Below are positions 12,252 to 23,008 of a DNA stretch of 64,000 nt, in pieces. Numbering within the stretch: the first letter of the stretch is position 1; the number at the start of each line of letters is the position of its first letter. The notes beneath the pieces are model-generated. The model was given only the letters and a program-made list of their open reading frames with translations, did no database searches and was not told the DNA's origin. Both the position numbers and the translations under genes were made by a program. The DNA is from Lumbricus terrestris (Eukaryota; Annelida; Clitellata; Crassiclitellata; Lumbricidae): contig OX457037.1 in NCBI GenBank assembly GCA_949752735.1, positions 12,266,358 through 12,330,357 on the forward strand. The letters are read 5' to 3'.

Positions 12252-12331
12252 TTAACACATTGGCCGCCAAGGACGAGTTAACTCGTCCTTCAAAAGATTA
12301 CGCACACGCCAGGGACGAGTTAACTCGTCCT
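12252..12331. mobile_element. piggyBac-like terminal fragment with duplicated 22-bp palindrome
   Basis: A TTAA at 12252 starts CACATTGGCCGCC, followed by the perfect palindrome GGACGAGTTAACTCGTCC at 12271-12288 (with AA/TT extensions) and a second copy at 12313-12330. The TTAA start and this palindrome are typical of piggyBac-type ends; the other terminus was not found. Confidence 0.55.
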
Positions 12332-12589
12332 TCAGGGAACTGTTGTTATTTAATCATAACGCGTTTCAATAATACATCTAAAATGGGGGAAAATAAATTT
12401 CCGCCCTTTTCCCAGATGGGTTGGGTCATGTGGGGTATGGTGGGGCGGAGTTGGGGTAGATATCGGTGATTTGGGGCCGAGTTGGGGAGCAGTGAGGCCT
12501 GAGTGAAAACAAAGCGAAACATTATTTTCCATGGTTTTCATAAGTTGAGCACTTGGGGTGGTGAGGTGAGGTGGGAGTGGAGGATAGAA

Positions 12590-13305
12590 TGGGGCGGGTT
12601 CGATTTTGGGTGGACTCAGGAAATTATGGGGGGGATTTTTTCGGAAGATTTTTGGGGGGAAATTTTTTCCCCAAAACCAAAATTTCACGGGTGGCGTACC
12701 GTTGGACGTCCGATTTTGGGCGGACTCGGAAAATTGGGGGGGGGGATTTTTTCGGGAAATTTTGGGGGGGAATTTTTTCCCAAAAACCAAAATTTCACGG
12801 GTAGCGTACCGGTGGAGGTCCGATTTTGGGTGGACTTGAAAAAAAACTTTGGGGAAAATTTTTTCGGGAGATTTGGGGGGGAAATTTTCCCCGAAAACCA
12901 AAATTTCACGGGTGGCGTACCGGTGGAGGTCCGATTTTGGGTGGACTCGAAACATTTTGGGGAGAATTTTTTCGGGAAATTTGGGGGATATTTTTTTCTC
13001 CGAAAACCAAAATTTCACGGGTGGCGTACCGGTGGAGGTCGGAGTTAGTGGTGGCGTGGTGTGGAGTGGGGTGTGGGGGGAAATTTGGGGAGGAATTTTT
13101 CTCCGAAAACCACAATTTCCTCGAGTGGCGTACCGGTGGAGGTCGGAGTTAGTGGTGGCGTGTTGTGGAAGAGGTGGGGAAGGAGTGGGAAAAATTTGGG
13201 GGATTTTCCCCCCGAAAACTCAAATTTCCCGGATGGCGTACCAGTGGATGTCTGAGTGTGGTGGTCGAATCCTAAATTTCCCGAGCAACGCCGGGTACTC
13301 CAGTT
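12590..13305. repeat. minisatellite, ~110-bp unit, six copies
   Basis: The anchor AATTTCACGGGTGGCGTACC recurs near 12681, 12791, 12902, 13011, 13114 and 13223, at a spacing of 103-111 bases. Each unit contains G-runs followed by TTTTCCCC. The right edge (about 13280-13305) ends in an inverted form of CTAACTGGAGTACCCGGCG. The start of the repeat at 32803 resembles this, so the array may belong to an inserted element of that family. Confidence 0.85.
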
Positions 13306-14600
13306 AGTATGTTGATAATTGTGTGACTTTGGCTTGGCGTAGCGGTAATAATAGTCGTGGCGGTCAACGTTTATTTTTGTCTGATATTCCATACGTTTTC
13401 ACCGTACTCTCAAGGATGTAGCTAACTATAGGGTCTTTATGTATTTGTTTAAGTCATAATTTTGAGAAATACATGTAGTAGATCCCTACAAGAAACGAAA
13501 TTTCTAAGAGTTATTTTGATATAAAATTCTTGGGCATAATTATTAATATTTATAAGTAGCAATTTTAAGCACAAAATAATGCACAATATATAATTTAGTA
13601 AACATCTGTGGTTTTTGCTTCTGGGTAGATTTTAATTGTGTTATGTCGATCAGCATAAACTTATAATGTGGACTTATGTCTACAATTTAAATTTGAAAAG
13701 ATTTCAATACCTTTAGGCCTAATTTGTCCGAATTTCTTATTAAATGAAAGTTATAAGAAAAAATAACTGTGGTAGATTAATGTTCCTTATACCAATTATT
13801 TTGGCCTAATAATAAAGTTGTGTTATTTGCAGTTTCTTAATAAAATTGCATAAGCAATTAAGGTTTGCAAGCTGAAAATGAAATTTCAGATGTAACAAAG
13901 GCAAATTATTTTCCGTTTCCGTTTTTTATCGTTTTTTTGTGGTTTTTTATTATTTCGAAAAAAACGACGTTTTTTACCGTTTTTTATTTTCTTTTCATCG
14001 TTTTTTACATCTATGGCTTCCATGGTCTTTTGAGCCCATAATATCCTATTTCCTGATGGTCTTTGTCTCTGATCCATTCAGCACCACGCTCCACATAAAA
14101 GTGTTAATTATCATCCGTAGGCTTAACAGCACATTATAACTTTCTAAGACCCAACTGCTGATGATCATGACTAGTGTTAAAGTTAGACAAGAAGGAATTC
14201 AATAAGAGTAACTATACGATAATTTTAAATAAAGATTTTAATGATTAATCATTTATATATTGCTTGTGGTCGATCCTGTTCTCACTGTACATACTCGCTT
14301 TCTTACAATCAATTAAGTGCAACACACGAAATATCATTAGGCAGCTCAAACTCATTAGAAAACACGGTATAACTATGTGCCTAGTGGACCGGTGACTGAC
14401 AGGAAGTTTATAACAGCACCATGCATGGTCTGCAATAGCCTTAATGCGGCCCTGACTACTATTCGCATTACTGAGGTCAATGTGTCTACATAAGTCCGGC
14501 GCAGACTTGACTTGTGTGGCCCTGTCATCAATCATCCTCGGTGCGAGGATTGGCTGTTCCAAGGACAATTCAGAGACCGATTGTACCACATAAAGGATAC

Positions 14601-14659
14601 ATCCATCATGGCGACCATACTTCTTGCCGTCTCCAGACTCACGCCTTCTATCTTGAACT
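14601..14659 (-). CDS. calpain A exon, penta-EF helix before EF2
   Basis: A 59-base exon between TTTCAG and GTATCC encodes, after completing a Glu codon, FKIEGVSLETARSMVAMMD. This matches the calpain motif 'F.IE.C..MV.M.D' that leads into EF-hand 2. Incoming phase 1 and outgoing phase 0 agree with both neighbours. Confidence 0.93.
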
Positions 14660-14874
14660 CTGAAATTCACACATGTAGGCCTAATTAATTACAATGAGAT
14701 TGATTATGGGAGCAGGCGAGAAAAGCAGAAATCGGTTGGCAGGTTGACATAAATACAACCCGTTGTAATAATTATTGTGATTCCTATCTTTAACCCGGCT
14801 ATTCTTGCTAGAAGATCATGCAATGCACCAAGTATGAACCAAATATGATGTCGCTATAAGGGGTTTTTTCATAC

Positions 14875-15004
14875 CAGCTTTCAGTTTGGAATCTAGAATG
14901 GATCTGAGTTCGTAGGCGTCAACCTCCAGATCGGATCCAGCCGTTCGACGGAACAGTTCCTTCAAGTCTCTCTCCTCGTCACGGTCGTTCTTTGTCACCG
15001 CCAG
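14875..15004 (-). CDS. calpain A exon, start of penta-EF-hand domain (EF1)
   Basis: A 130-base exon encodes LAVTKNDRDEERDLKELFRR followed by TAGSDLEVDAYELRSILDSK. The segment AGSDLEVDAYEL is the non-classical EF1 loop of calpains (A-G-x-D-x-E-x-x-A-x-E-L). It starts after CTGTAG at phase 0 and ends before GTATGA at phase 1. Confidence 0.93.
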
Positions 15005-15676
15005 CTACAGTCACCAAGAGATATCACAAGGTTATACGATAAAGATTTTTATAATGAGCGTGATGCCGGGTAAGGTTAATCAACACAATGGAAGCGATGG
15101 TGAAATGAGGTGAGATGTCGCATGGTGGGTTTATGAATGCAAGGTAAAGAAGATAGTAAACCGTAGTTTAGGTTCGTGTGCTACTTCCATGCTAAGTACT
15201 TTCAAACACGCGCCTTAAGTTGGTAAATTATGCGAATGATTAAAAATGCACATCTGTGGTTTCTATTGGATTGAACTAATTCTTTGTCTTAATAGAAGTT
15301 AGATGATTGAAACTAGATCTTTGCTTAAATAGAGGCTGGATCGATGAAACATAATTCCTTGGTTAAAATCGAAGATGTAGGTTACTGAAGATTGAAGAGA
15401 GCAATTGTCTGCGTAAACAGAAAATTGAATTGATGAAAAATAATTCTTATCTAAACTACATGGAAACAATTTATATAGCTAGACCACGGTTATGCCATTT
15501 CCTGTATAGGCCTACAGACGTACGCTGCCGATTCATTATATTAATTAAGCTGATTCTTAAATAGAATCTAGTCTATCACAATCACCACCACACTGGTATG
15601 ATTATAATAGTAAATACAAAAGTGACTCCACTGATGCAGAGTACTTCGACCGTAATAATGCAGTTCAATTCCTCAC

Positions 15677-15722
15677 CTTAATATCCGACTTGACGACGAA
15701 TCTCGTGGGTTCGTCAATCTCC
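15677..15722 (-). CDS. calpain A short linker exon
   Basis: A 46-base exon between TTTTAG and GTGAGG encodes EIDEPTRFVVKSDIK. It links the C2-like domain to the penta-EF-hand domain. The phase (2 in, 0 out) fits both neighbours exactly. Confidence 0.85.
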
Positions 15723-16053
15723 CTAAAAGTTTCGACAAAAGAAAATTAACCAGGTGCATAAAATTATGCTCTATGTGTTGACATAGAAAATCTATTGTCA
15801 GTGAAAATCTGATAATTCTGTTCGCGTGGTTTGCTGTGCATATGATTAATTGATTTGAATAGAATAATTATTGGTTATATTTGGCAATATTATATGTCCC
15901 AGATATCTGTCAGCTAACAAATCTCATGGAATTATTGACTGTGATAATACAAAAGCAGCAGGAAGGACACGCAGAGCCTATCCTCTCGTTCAAAGGTCTG
16001 TGGTTTAACAGTTAGGTGTAAAATAAAATCGTCAATTTGTTTAGGTTTCTTAC

Positions 16054-16265
16054 ACAGACTCGGTTGGTTTCTCGCTGAAGATTCTCAGCAGAAAATCTCC
16101 CTCCTCGTTCGGATCAAAAGTGCATGGAACGATTAGGTAGCTGCCTGGAGCAAGCTTGTGGCGACCAACCACCTCCCGAACGTCGATAAATTGTGGAGAA
16201 CTAGCCACTGCCGCGTTCTGTTTGAAGAACTTAATATCCTGAGACCCAACGTTGCTATCAGGAAG
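16054..16265 (-). CDS. calpain A exon, second half of C2-like (CBSW) domain
   Basis: A 212-base exon encodes LPDSNVGSQDIKFFKQNAA and later REVVGRHKLAPGSYLIVPCT, FDPNEEGDFLLRIFSEKP. The last two match the highly conserved calpain phrase 'G.Y.IVP.TF.P..EGDF.LR.FSEK'. The domain regulates protease activation and may contact lipid. The donor is GTAAGA at phase 2. Confidence 0.95.
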
Positions 16266-16661
16266 CTGAACAAAAGAGCAAAGAACAAAAAACAAAAATT
16301 GATTCATTGTTTCAGTTCAGTATAACCAAATACTGCCACGATTCCTTTAAATTCATTTCGATTCAATTCTTGATAAGCAATCAGTTTCTACAAAATGTCA
16401 TCCGACCCTGCAGATTGAGTTACGTTTGTGTGCAACAAAATCCGCAGGTGATCTACTTATCAAGTTCATATTTTTATTCGCTATTCACGCCGCCTCATCG
16501 CCTAAGTGGTTCCTCGGAATATCGCACGGACTAGCCTAGGCCTACTGCATGGTTGGTCTTGGTGGGATATGAGTCGAGGTTCTTCGCATTAGTTCGGCCT
16601 ACTAGCCTACTTGCAATTAACATTATCACACTTTGTAGACGGTATATTGCGACCAGCCTAC

Positions 16662-16831
16662 CGCGTGAATGTAATATCCGATGGTGAGCATTTTTGATTC
16701 AATTCCTTCGATCTGCTTTCTGCGATCCTTCTGCATGAGAGCAACGATCAATGTTCCTGTGTCATCGTCATCACCTTCATCCGGATCAACCACCTGGACC
16801 TTGTACTGAGGATTCGTCCAGAACGTAGTAT
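16662..16831 (-). CDS. calpain A exon, first half of C2-like (CBSW) domain
   Basis: A 170-base exon encodes TTFWTNPQYKVQVVDPDEGD, then an acidic DDDD run and LIVALMQKDRRKQ. The words FWTNPQY and ALMQKDRR are signatures of this calpain domain. The acceptor joins the previous exon in phase 1 to give NHID-TTFW. Confidence 0.95.
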
Positions 16832-16889
16832 CTAACCATAAAAATACAAGACTTTTCTCTTTTTTGCATAATTTTGGGATGCGACAGTT

Positions 16890-17605
16890 ACCCCGGACAA
16901 TTACCCTCGTGCCAACTACCCTGGAAAATAATTACCTCCCGGACAATAACCCACGTGCTCAAAGAATGACCAAACAAGTAAGTGTTAGAAAAGATAATTA
17001 TGCTTTCCAGTTTCCACACATCAAAGATAATTATTAAAAACTAATTATTGGACACATATTAGAAAAGGTCATAACTGATGAAGTACAAACATGGACATTA
17101 AAAGAATGAGACGATGTGAAGAATGACCCCAAACAACAACTAAGCTTTAGTTCGCTGGATTTATTCAACGTGAACAAGCGTTACAGCAAGTTCACTGCAG
17201 TCGATCTCCAAGAAAGAAGTATGCTGACATAAACGCAAGTATTCTGACCGTAGTTCGCAACTACAATGAGCGCAGTGTTATTGATTATTATAGCTTTCTT
17301 CGTGGAGTAAGCTCAGCTCACCATCTTTCTTTTTAAGTTGAATTAACTAATTAACTCTAATCAGCATTTTCTTTAACGCATTCTGTATTATGACGTTGCA
17401 TGGTTCTCTATTGATATCGTATGTCTAATAGCCTAAATTAATATTATAAGCTGAATAAATATTAGGCATTATCATCGCAATTATGTGATAAATTTTGTAA
17501 TTGTTGATATATCAGACGGGTAGGCCTACGTGGTTTCATCTCTAACACTTAGTTATTGTTTGGTCATTCTTTCAGCACGGGGGGGGGCAATTGTCCTAGA
17601 ACTGG
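16890..17605. mobile_element. inverted-repeat element with GGACAATTACCC ends
   Basis: The arm at 16954-16989 (CGTGCTCAAAGAATGACCAA and on) is inverted at 17541-17579. The outer parts carry repeated GGACAAT(T/A)ACCC words on the left and an inverted GGGGCAATTGTCC on the right. No coding potential was seen between the arms. The exact ends and target duplication are not resolved. Confidence 0.6.
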
Positions 17606-17744
17606 ATAAAATAAATGCATGTAGACACAGTGGCGTAGGCAGAAGCAAAATGTAACCCGGGCAGCATTTGTGCATATATATATATATATAGTATGTATAT
17701 ATATATGTACGTATACACGTTTATGTATTGTATGTACTATGTAC

Positions 17745-17968
17745 TATATGCTTTTCGGCCATATCGCCAGAATGACGGACGACAGAAAACTTAAAACTCT
17801 TGTTTTCGGAATAATGGACGGAAATAATAGGAGAGGCAGACCACATCGGGAATGGAAGGAAGACATAGAGGACTGGTGTGATGACTCACTACAAAAGCCC
17901 AGGACAGAGGCGATTGGAAGAAGAAGACGAAGTTGACATTGGACACCTACGAGCATATATGGCTCATG
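17745..17968 (+). pseudogene. LINE (RTE-like) ORF2 C-terminal fragment
   Basis: The frame reads FGHIARMTDDRKLKTLVFG, then GNNRRGRPHREWKEDIEDW. This is the 'GHI.RM...R..K.....G.RRGRP...W.DDI..W' tail found at the C terminus of many non-LTR retrotransposon ORF2 proteins. It is followed by a few residues, a stop and a (GAT)n tail that resumes at 18636 after another element. The reverse transcriptase and endonuclease parts are absent. Confidence 0.8.
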
Positions 17969-17977
17969 GTGAATGAT

Positions 17978-18635
17978 CAGTGTTTAATCTAGTCCCCCTC
18001 CTCTGGGAGGGGAATTGGGGTCTCTGGGGGGAGACATATGAACGTCTGAAGGACCCTCGTGAGACTGGGAGTGGGAGGGGTATGGGGAGGGGGATGCGCC
18101 CCTCCCCATCAGAAAATTTTTGGATTTCCACATTGCAATGGCAGCATTTTAAGGGGTTATCTTAACAAAATAGCTGTACTTTTTCAGTGACCCATTAGAA
18201 ACTTTTTGAATTTCCACATTGCAATGGCAGCATTTTAATGTGTCATCTTAAAAAAATGGCTGTACTTTTTCAGTGACCCATTAGAAACTTTTTGAATTTT
18301 CACCTTGCAATGGCAGCATTTTAAGGTGACGTCTTGACAAAATAGCTGTACTTTTTCAGTGACTTATTAGAAACTTTTTGAATTTCCACATTGCAATGGC
18401 AGCATTTTAATGTGTCATCTTAACATGATAGTATCATATATTATAGTAGTAAAATAATGTCATTATAATCATATAATAATAAATAATATCACGGTATATT
18501 ATAACACTTCATGTAAAACAATGATGAAAACAGTAGCTAAAAACCAATATCATTTCGTCAAATTTTTCTGGGGGGGAAATGTCAATCCTGGGGGGGGAAC
18601 TTTCCCCCCCCCAGAGACGTCTAGATTAAACACTG
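17978..18635. mobile_element. TIR element, 658 bp, inserted in the LINE tail
   Basis: The ends CAGTGTTTAATCTAG and CTAGATTAAACACTG are inverted copies. A perfect 9-bp repeat, GTGAATGAT, flanks it (17969-17977 and 18636-18644). Part of that match could be the GAT tail, so the true duplication may be 8 bp (hAT) or 9 bp (Mutator-like). It contains a ~98-bp tandem repeat. Related remnants are at 41911-42160 and around 10480-10670. Confidence 0.85.
18110..18425. repeat. minisatellite, ~98-bp unit, about 3-4 copies
   Basis: The phrase TTTCCACATTGCAATGGCAG recurs near 18124, 18212 and 18384, with a variant near 18299. Each is followed by CATTTTAA and CTGTACTTTTTCAGTGAC-type sequence. It lies inside the 17978-18635 element. 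Confidence 0.85.
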
Positions 18636-18689
18636 GTGAATGATGATGATGATGATGTACTATGTATGTATGTATGTTTGCATTGTATG

Positions 18690-18836
18690 CATAGGCGCAA
18701 CCACCTTATGGGACCCACGGGACGCGTCCACCCCAACTTTTGAGTTGTCCCCTAACTTTATTATTATGGTCCCCCCCAACTTTTAGGACGTGATTCATTA
18801 TGGTCCCCCCACTTTTAGGACGTGATTGCGCCTATG
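18690..18836. mobile_element. hAT-like MITE, 147 bp, perfect 8-bp TSD
   Basis: The ends CATAGGCGCAA and TTGCGCCTATG are inverted. The target repeat ATTGTATG is perfect (18682-18689 and 18837-18844) and lies in a CATA/TATG microsatellite. The interior holds two copies of TATGGTCCCCCC and ACTTTTAGGACGTGATT. Confidence 0.9.
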
Positions 18837-18839
18837 ATT

Positions 18840-19220
18840 GTATGCATGTATGTATGCATGCATGCATGCATGCATGTATGACATACATGCATGCATACAT
18901 ACATACATACATACATGCATACATACATACATACATACATGCATACAATGCAAACATATACAATTATACATGCATGTATGACATACATACACACACATAC
19001 ATACATGCATACATACATACATACATGCACATACATACATACCTACCTCCCTTCCTCCCTACCTCTGGGGGAGGTGGGAGGGGTGGGGGTGTGGAGGGGT
19101 GAGGTGGAGGGGGTTGGGGTGGGGCCGTGATGGAGTGGTGGGGTTGTGGGTGGAGGGGTGGGGGAGGAGGAGGGGTGGGAGGGGTGTGGTGGCACTGGTG
19201 GGGTTGTGGCCGGAGCGGGT
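18840..19220. repeat. (CATA/TGCA)n microsatellite followed by a GGTGGAGGGG-rich tract
   Basis: Tetramers of the CATA/CATG type run to about 19045. After that comes about 170 bases that are almost all G and T with GGGG runs on the plus strand. The G tract could form quadruplexes. False reading frames overlap it. Confidence 0.9.
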
Positions 19221-20017
19221 CAGAACTTCAGAAGGTGATAATTTCCATCTGGGGCTCTATCCAAGGCAAAGACAGATGATGCCATCAATTGAACAGTCAA
19301 AACATTCCTCAGAGGCTCTAAGGGATGACAGACTTTGAAATGTATCTTGCCTGGACTGATTACCCGCTCCTCAGGGTCAGCGACCTCTGACCCTCTCTGA
19401 CTGCTGAACTGGAGAGCATGACTGTGGGAATGCCCTACGAATAGAGCAACACTACAGCTTTGTAACTGTATACAGTTTGATATCCATTAATAATAATATC
19501 AGGTTCACGAAGGGCAGATGGTGATGGGCAGACGGCATAAAGTATATATGAGTACAGAGATGTGTTACTTGTATATATGACGTGTCAGTTACCCATGCAG
19601 TGAGTCTTTTGACCGTGCAAGAGTCAATATTAGCCCATAGGCAAGTGTGACATCGTTATCCCAAATTCCGAAGACACAAATTTTAAAGCACCAAAAGCAA
19701 CTCAAATAAAATTAAAATTGATCAATTTCTCGATTCCGCGCAGCCCGGGCAGAACTAATCGCCAACCCAGGCATTGCCCGTAATTGCCCGGGCATGGCTA
19801 CGCCACTGTGTAGACAGCAATAAATAATACACATGTAAAGGGCTATTATGATTCGATTAAATCTGATATAGGCCTATTATAATCACCGCAAGTCTAAGAC
19901 GATGCTTAGAATTTAAGAGGCGATAAAGCACACAGTAGGCTAATATCCTGAAGCACAGAGTCTGAGGAATTCAGGCAAAGGACGAGAGATCTATCTTTAG
20001 TCACATAATAATAATAC

Positions 20018-20190
20018 CGATGTGGTTTCTGCATCCTCCAGCATTGAGGAATTTCTTCCAGGATCCTTCGTGCTGTGTCATCTCCCACTGCTGCTTCCGA
20101 CCAACACTCACGTTCATCACGTCAAACGCAAGAACCGTCATGCACAGCTCCAACTTGCTGAAGTTCTTCAGAAAATCTTCGTACGAGATC
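20018..20190 (-). CDS. calpain A exon, end of protease core PC2 and start of C2-like domain
   Basis: A 173-base exon between GTTGCAG and GTATTA encodes ISYEDFLKNFSKLELC and later WEMTQHEGSWKKFLNAGGCR with NHI. These match the calpain motifs '.S.EDF...F..LE.C' and 'W....G.W..G..AGGCRN'. The phase joins upstream TG|G (Trp) to give GEFW-ISYEDF, as in the family. Confidence 0.96.
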
Positions 20191-20811
20191 CTGCAACACA
20201 TCAACCACACACATTCACACACACAGACGTTGCGATCCGTAGATCACATCATAGGGCCTCTAGCTCATTCTTCTAACAGCAATGTATCATGTCATCGTAT
20301 AATTGTAGGCTTGAAGTTATCCAGAGACATAGACAATAGACATCCAGTCATCCAACCATTAGGTCTACATTGTAATATAGTAAACTATTTTTATTTGCTG
20401 CATCGCATTGTACATGTAGAGCGTTAAATTAAATTTCAAGGTCCATCGATTTTTCTAAAACCCTATTCTTGATTATAATGTTTCTTGAAGTGATCATCAA
20501 TGACTTTTACCATAATGGTACTATTACTGAAATTCTTATATCCCACTGGATTCCATCTGATTGTGTGACACTGTAACCTCATCCAATCGTAGCTTCCTGC
20601 CTTCTATCCAAAGGCATTACAATCTTTTGAATAAATTATGTTGTAATGTAAAGTAATACAGCATTGTTACCGCGTATCTCCGAGCCGCCATGTGACTCTC
20701 CGACTCGACATCTATTTGTCGACGAAAACCATAATAATAATAAATAGTAGGGTGTAGTGCTTAAGAAATACAAGTTTACTACTTATAGGGCCTACTTAAC
20801 AGCATAGGCCT

Positions 20812-21490
20812 ATTTGTAAAATAAAGTTTTTTAGTTTTTTATTCTTCTAAAAATTCGGTATTTCCTTTTTTTGTCTTGTTTTTTACCATTTATTTAATAT
20901 AACCATATAATTTATTTACTGTCCATAATTGTACTCGTTTTCATTTATCGTTTGAAATCCGTTACAACGTCTCCGTACTATTGCACCACTCTATGACCGT
21001 TTTAACGCCATCCTATAAATAGCGCAGTAGACCTACATAAATGAAATTTATGATTATTATTTGAGCTCAATTTTTTATTATAGTGAAAAATTTTACTACA
21101 ATTTTTTTTATTAGGTCTACTGTTACACTTTACAAAGTTTACAGACTAGACTCTATGCTTATAGGCCACTTACTTACTTAACCCTAACCCTTGTCCTAAC
21201 CGTAATCCTAACCGTTTAGTTTTTAATTGTAGATTTTTTTTGTCAGCACGGACTATGAAGACTTTTAATATCTCAATTTATTAATAAACCAAAATTACAA
21301 TAAATAAAATAATTGATGTGAATTAATGTCAGCATATTTCGTGCCTACTAATAAAGTTGTGTTATTTGCTGATTAAAATTAAATTGCGCAAACAAGATTT
21401 TTAATTAAAAATGCAGTGCAAGGCGTAACAAAGTCAAATTATTTTGTCTTCCATTTCTTGTCGTTTTATTCCGTGTTCTATTCAAATTTG
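20812..21490. mobile_element. diverged relative of the 12105-14015 hAT-like element
   Basis: The left part (TTGTAAAATAAAG, TTTTTTATTCTTCTAAAAA) follows the left end of 12105-14015. The right part (ATAAAGTTGTGTTATTTGC, TAACAAAGTCAAATTATTTT) follows the right end of that element. The ends are too eroded to see a target duplication. It contains a telomere-like stretch at 21177-21228. Confidence 0.65.
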
Positions 21491-21520
21491 ATAAATTTTA
21501 GCAGCTACATGTTTGCTTAC

Positions 21521-21598
21521 CAGAATTCTCCATCTTTTTCAAAAGTCAGTCCGAGACTTGTCTTGTCCTCCTTCGACATATCCTCCCATTCGGGAGAT
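21521..21598 (-). CDS. calpain A exon, protease core PC2
   Basis: A 78-base exon between GCGTAG and GTAAGC encodes SPEWEDMSKEDKTSLGLTFE then KDGEF plus the first two bases of Trp. This matches the calpain stretch 'GS.EW......R..LG....DGEFWM'. Phases 2 in and 2 out agree with both neighbours. Confidence 0.95.
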
Positions 21599-21699
21599 CT
21601 ACGCAACATCAATAACCATTCAATCGAAAAATCGACCAGAATTTCATTCACATGAGGCAACCATTCACTTTGTAATTTTGAACCATCTTATAGCCTACA

Positions 21700-22020
21700 T
21701 ATTTCATTGTGTTTTATTGTATTCAAACATTTTATAAAGCGTCTCTTGTAGTGTGAAGTTTAGAGACGCTAGCAGAGAGTAAGCAACGAAAGATCTTGAG
21801 AGAGGCTAAGGAGGAGAAGCATGGGCGGAGACTTAAGGGGGAAGGTCTCTCAAAATGTATGGTGGGGATGGAGATGCTTATATCCCCCTCCCAATGAGGA
21901 GATTAGAAATCAACAGGTAAAAATATCAGTGCGATGACAGAGACACAGCGTATTCCAAGGGGAGGGACCAATTGAGACAAAGTCTCCGGACTAAGCCATA
22001 GCTGTTGAAATAATTATGAA
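21700..22020. repeat. dispersed 'aaagcgtctc...gagacgc' repeat copy
   Basis: It begins TTTTATTGTATTCAAACATTTTATAAAGCG-like sequence, with an inverted GCGTCTC / GAGACGC pair, and is similar to 23009-23230 and 2555-3010. A later purine-rich body also matches (GGACCAATTGAGACAAA). Confidence 0.6.
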
Positions 22021-22225
22021 AAAATAAGCCTACATGCATGGTTTGTTTGCATGCAAAAAAATTAATTTCATAGCCGATCTGCTTGAACTCGATAATCGTC
22101 TCCCATTCAACAGGCCTTATTGTATACCCTGCGCTCGTTTACACCTTGTACATATACTGCCTCCCTTAACTACTCTAGACTTGCCTACAACATAGGCCTA
22201 CTAATCCTCCAAACGCATAGCCTAC

Positions 22226-22314
22226 CCATCACTCCAGGCGCCTTTCCATTCGACATCGTTTGCCCAAGGATTACGTACACGAATTAAGTTGACGATGCGG
22301 TCACGGACGGTTAT
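22226..22314 (-). CDS. calpain A exon, catalytic Asn
   Basis: An 89-base exon between GCTTAG and GTAGGC encodes ITVRDRIVNLIRVRNPWAND and VEWKGAWSDG. The Asn in RNPW is the third member of the calpain catalytic triad; 'L.R.RNPWG..EW.G.WSD' is a family signature. It has Ala where Gly is usual after RNPW. Confidence 0.97.
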
Positions 22315-22857
22315 CTAAGCAAACGAAAGAACGAATAAAACTTAATAAAGCTTAGACGCAAATTTGTAATTATTGGAAGTATATGCCAATGCTGCATTCT
22401 AGTCTCGTTATCGTAAGCTTCGAAGAGTCTGTTAGAAGCTAAAATGAAGTTATAGTAGTCTATCTTATATTATGGGCCCTACAGAGAATGTCTAACATAG
22501 TTGCATAAACGCATTATGTGAAGGTCAAAATGGCAACAGTTTGGTCACCGCTAAAGTGTCCCAAACATAATTATCACTGTGGGCTCTATAGCTAGCAATC
22601 CTGAAGCTACCAAGAGCGAAGACGTCTCCTGACCGAACTGAACGTGACTTAGGTTTATTTAAGAAATTTTAACATCAGGTTCCAACGTTTCATAAACCGG
22701 ATCTTAACAGTCATGTCACCCAGTAAAATGGTCAGAGGTCGGGCCATGTACTGCATGTTTACTTCATCAAAAAACCTCAGCAATACACTATGCGGCCACA
22801 ATCACAAAACCGTTGCCCACTTCTTTCTGATGATCAATTTACAGTTGAAAGCGTTGA

Positions 22858-22992
22858 TATATATGTAATATATATATATATATAATTATATATATTACAT
22901 ATATATATATAGTTAGAATGTTGCAGTGTTGCACTCACATCTCACATTGACATTTGATTGCTATTGAGACGCATGCGCAATTTTGCGCATGC
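22858..22992. repeat. (TA)n palindrome and a GCATGCGCAA palindrome
   Basis: A TATATA-rich inverted repeat lies at about 22858-22912. A 10-bp arm GCATGCGCAA with a 2-base centre is at 22971-22992. The latter contains two facing TGCGCA words, like an NRF-1-type site, but in an intron next to a dispersed repeat. Confidence 0.7.
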
Positions 22993-23008
22993 ACCAGAGT
23001 GTGGATTC

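Larger units (their letters stand above)
12105..14015. mobile_element. hAT-like element, 1.9 kb, perfect 8-bp TSD, with nested repeats
   Basis: The terminal inverted repeats are CATAGTTGTAAAAAACG and CGTTTTTTACATCTATG. The 8-bp target duplication GCTTCCAT sits at 12097-12104 and 14016-14023. The ends are T/A rich with repeated CGTTTTTTA words. No transposase was seen. The interior contains a piggyBac-like fragment (12252-12331) and a 110-bp minisatellite (12590-13305), which look like later insertions. It lies in the same calpain A intron as the 11199-11469 MITE. Confidence 0.88.
17628..19808. mobile_element. hAT-like element, 2.2 kb, perfect 8-bp TSD, host of nested insertions
   Basis: The ends are CAGTGGCGTAGGC and the inverse CATGGCTACGCCACTG, each followed inwards by a CCCGGGC word. 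The 8-bp repeat TGTAGACA lies at 17620-17627 and 19809-19816. Inside are a LINE 3' end, two further TIR elements (17978-18635, 18690-18836), CATA microsatellites and a G-rich tract. It sits in the calpain A intron between the exons at 20018 and 16831. Confidence 0.88.
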
